A DNA stretch of 64,000 bases from Litoribacter populi (GTDB lineage Bacteria; Bacteroidota; Bacteroidia; Cytophagales; Cyclobacteriaceae): assembly GCF_007483685.1 (NCBI RefSeq), contig NZ_VMKN01000001.1:1063825-1127824 (forward strand), given 5' to 3'. A program made the translations under genes and the position numbers. The notes beneath the pieces are model-generated. The model ran no database searches. It had not been told where the DNA came from and worked only from the letters and a program-made list of their open reading frames with translations. Each line of letters opens with the position of its first letter. Within the stretch, counting starts at the first letter, position 1. Below, one piece after another: positions 63,882-64,000 of this stretch.

Positions 63882-64000
63882 TTAAAATTGAATTAAAACC
63901 TGGTTTTTTTCCACGCTTGCTCCTTTGCTGACCTTGATCTCCTTGACCACTCCGTCACCGGGGGATTTGATGATGTTTTCCATCTTCATGGCTTCCAGTA
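63882..64000 (-). CDS. Biotin carboxyl carrier protein or domain, C-terminal end (partial)
   Basis: The - strand encodes the end of a biotinyl domain, about 39 codons up to a TAA at 63882-63884, and continues beyond the window. It reads LEAMKMENIIKSPGDGVVKE and ends VEKNQVLIQF. EAMKMEN holds the Lys that receives biotin. It is the carrier part of an acyl-CoA carboxylase (acetyl- or propionyl-CoA) or a related biotin enzyme; which one cannot be decided from this fragment. Confidence 0.88.
   Translation of the reverse strand, partial: LEAMKMENIIKSPGDGVVKEIKVSKGASVEKNQVLIQF

Overview
The window reads as chromosomal DNA of a Bacteroidota bacterium, most likely order Cytophagales (Cyclobacteriaceae-like). 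Reasons: SusC/SusD pair, gliding genes gldA-gldF-gldG, DUF4290, DUF5686, DUF6266 and FISUMP lipoproteins, an FtsZ ending in the FLHDNVD tail, many lipoproteins with acidic residues after the lipobox Cys, and promoter-like TTG / TAnnTTTG elements instead of -35/-10 boxes. The genus is inference. No rRNA, tRNA, CRISPR array, transposase or phage gene was seen.

Layout. 1-11.9 kb: a division/cell-wall (dcw) cluster on the + strand, ftsI(end)-murE-mraY-murD-ftsW-murG-murC-ftsQ-ftsA-ftsZ, mostly overlapping genes making lipid II and building the divisome. 11.9-19.9 kb: small metabolic genes, including two tandem purine nucleoside phosphorylases that differ at the purine-reading residue, a methyltransferase/polysaccharide deacetylase pair behind a palindromic promoter, an M20 hydrolase, and a DUF481/SDR pair. 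20-27.7 kb: gldAFG, dnaN, a DJ-1/PfpI protein, an M23 lipoprotein and a methyltransferase. 27.7-35.5 kb: murA (with Asp in place of the fosfomycin-target Cys), DUF4290, a UvrD/PcrA helicase, an LpxL-type acyltransferase, an ECF sigma/anti-sigma pair, gmk and nadD.

35.5-48.3 kb (- strand) is the most distinctive block: a SusC/SusD outer-membrane import pair, a terminator-like hairpin, two ~1100-residue FG-GAP/ASPIC-UnbV lipoproteins in tandem and a lipoprotein of the vanadium haloperoxidase/PAP2 family with its whole vanadate/phosphate pocket. It looks like one surface uptake and processing system of unknown substrate and is the best candidate here for an undescribed system. 48.7-59 kb is accessory: DUF5686, two FISUMP lipoproteins, two cytoplasmic proteins of unknown function, a frameshifted amidohydrolase, and a GH43 lipoprotein overlapping it tail to tail. 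59-64 kb: an unusual two-part PLP enzyme, a YcxB-like membrane protein, an NmrA-like protein, frr, pyrH and the end of a biotin carrier protein.

The intergenic DNA holds several exact repeats: 11-bp tandem repeats at 25.4 and 56.4 kb, a 26-bp tandem repeat at 51.4 kb, related 7-bp repeats at 34.9 and 59.0 kb, and palindromes at 11.9, 15.0, 18.1, 29.9 and 48.3 kb. All functions are inferred by reading the sequence; no database search was run.
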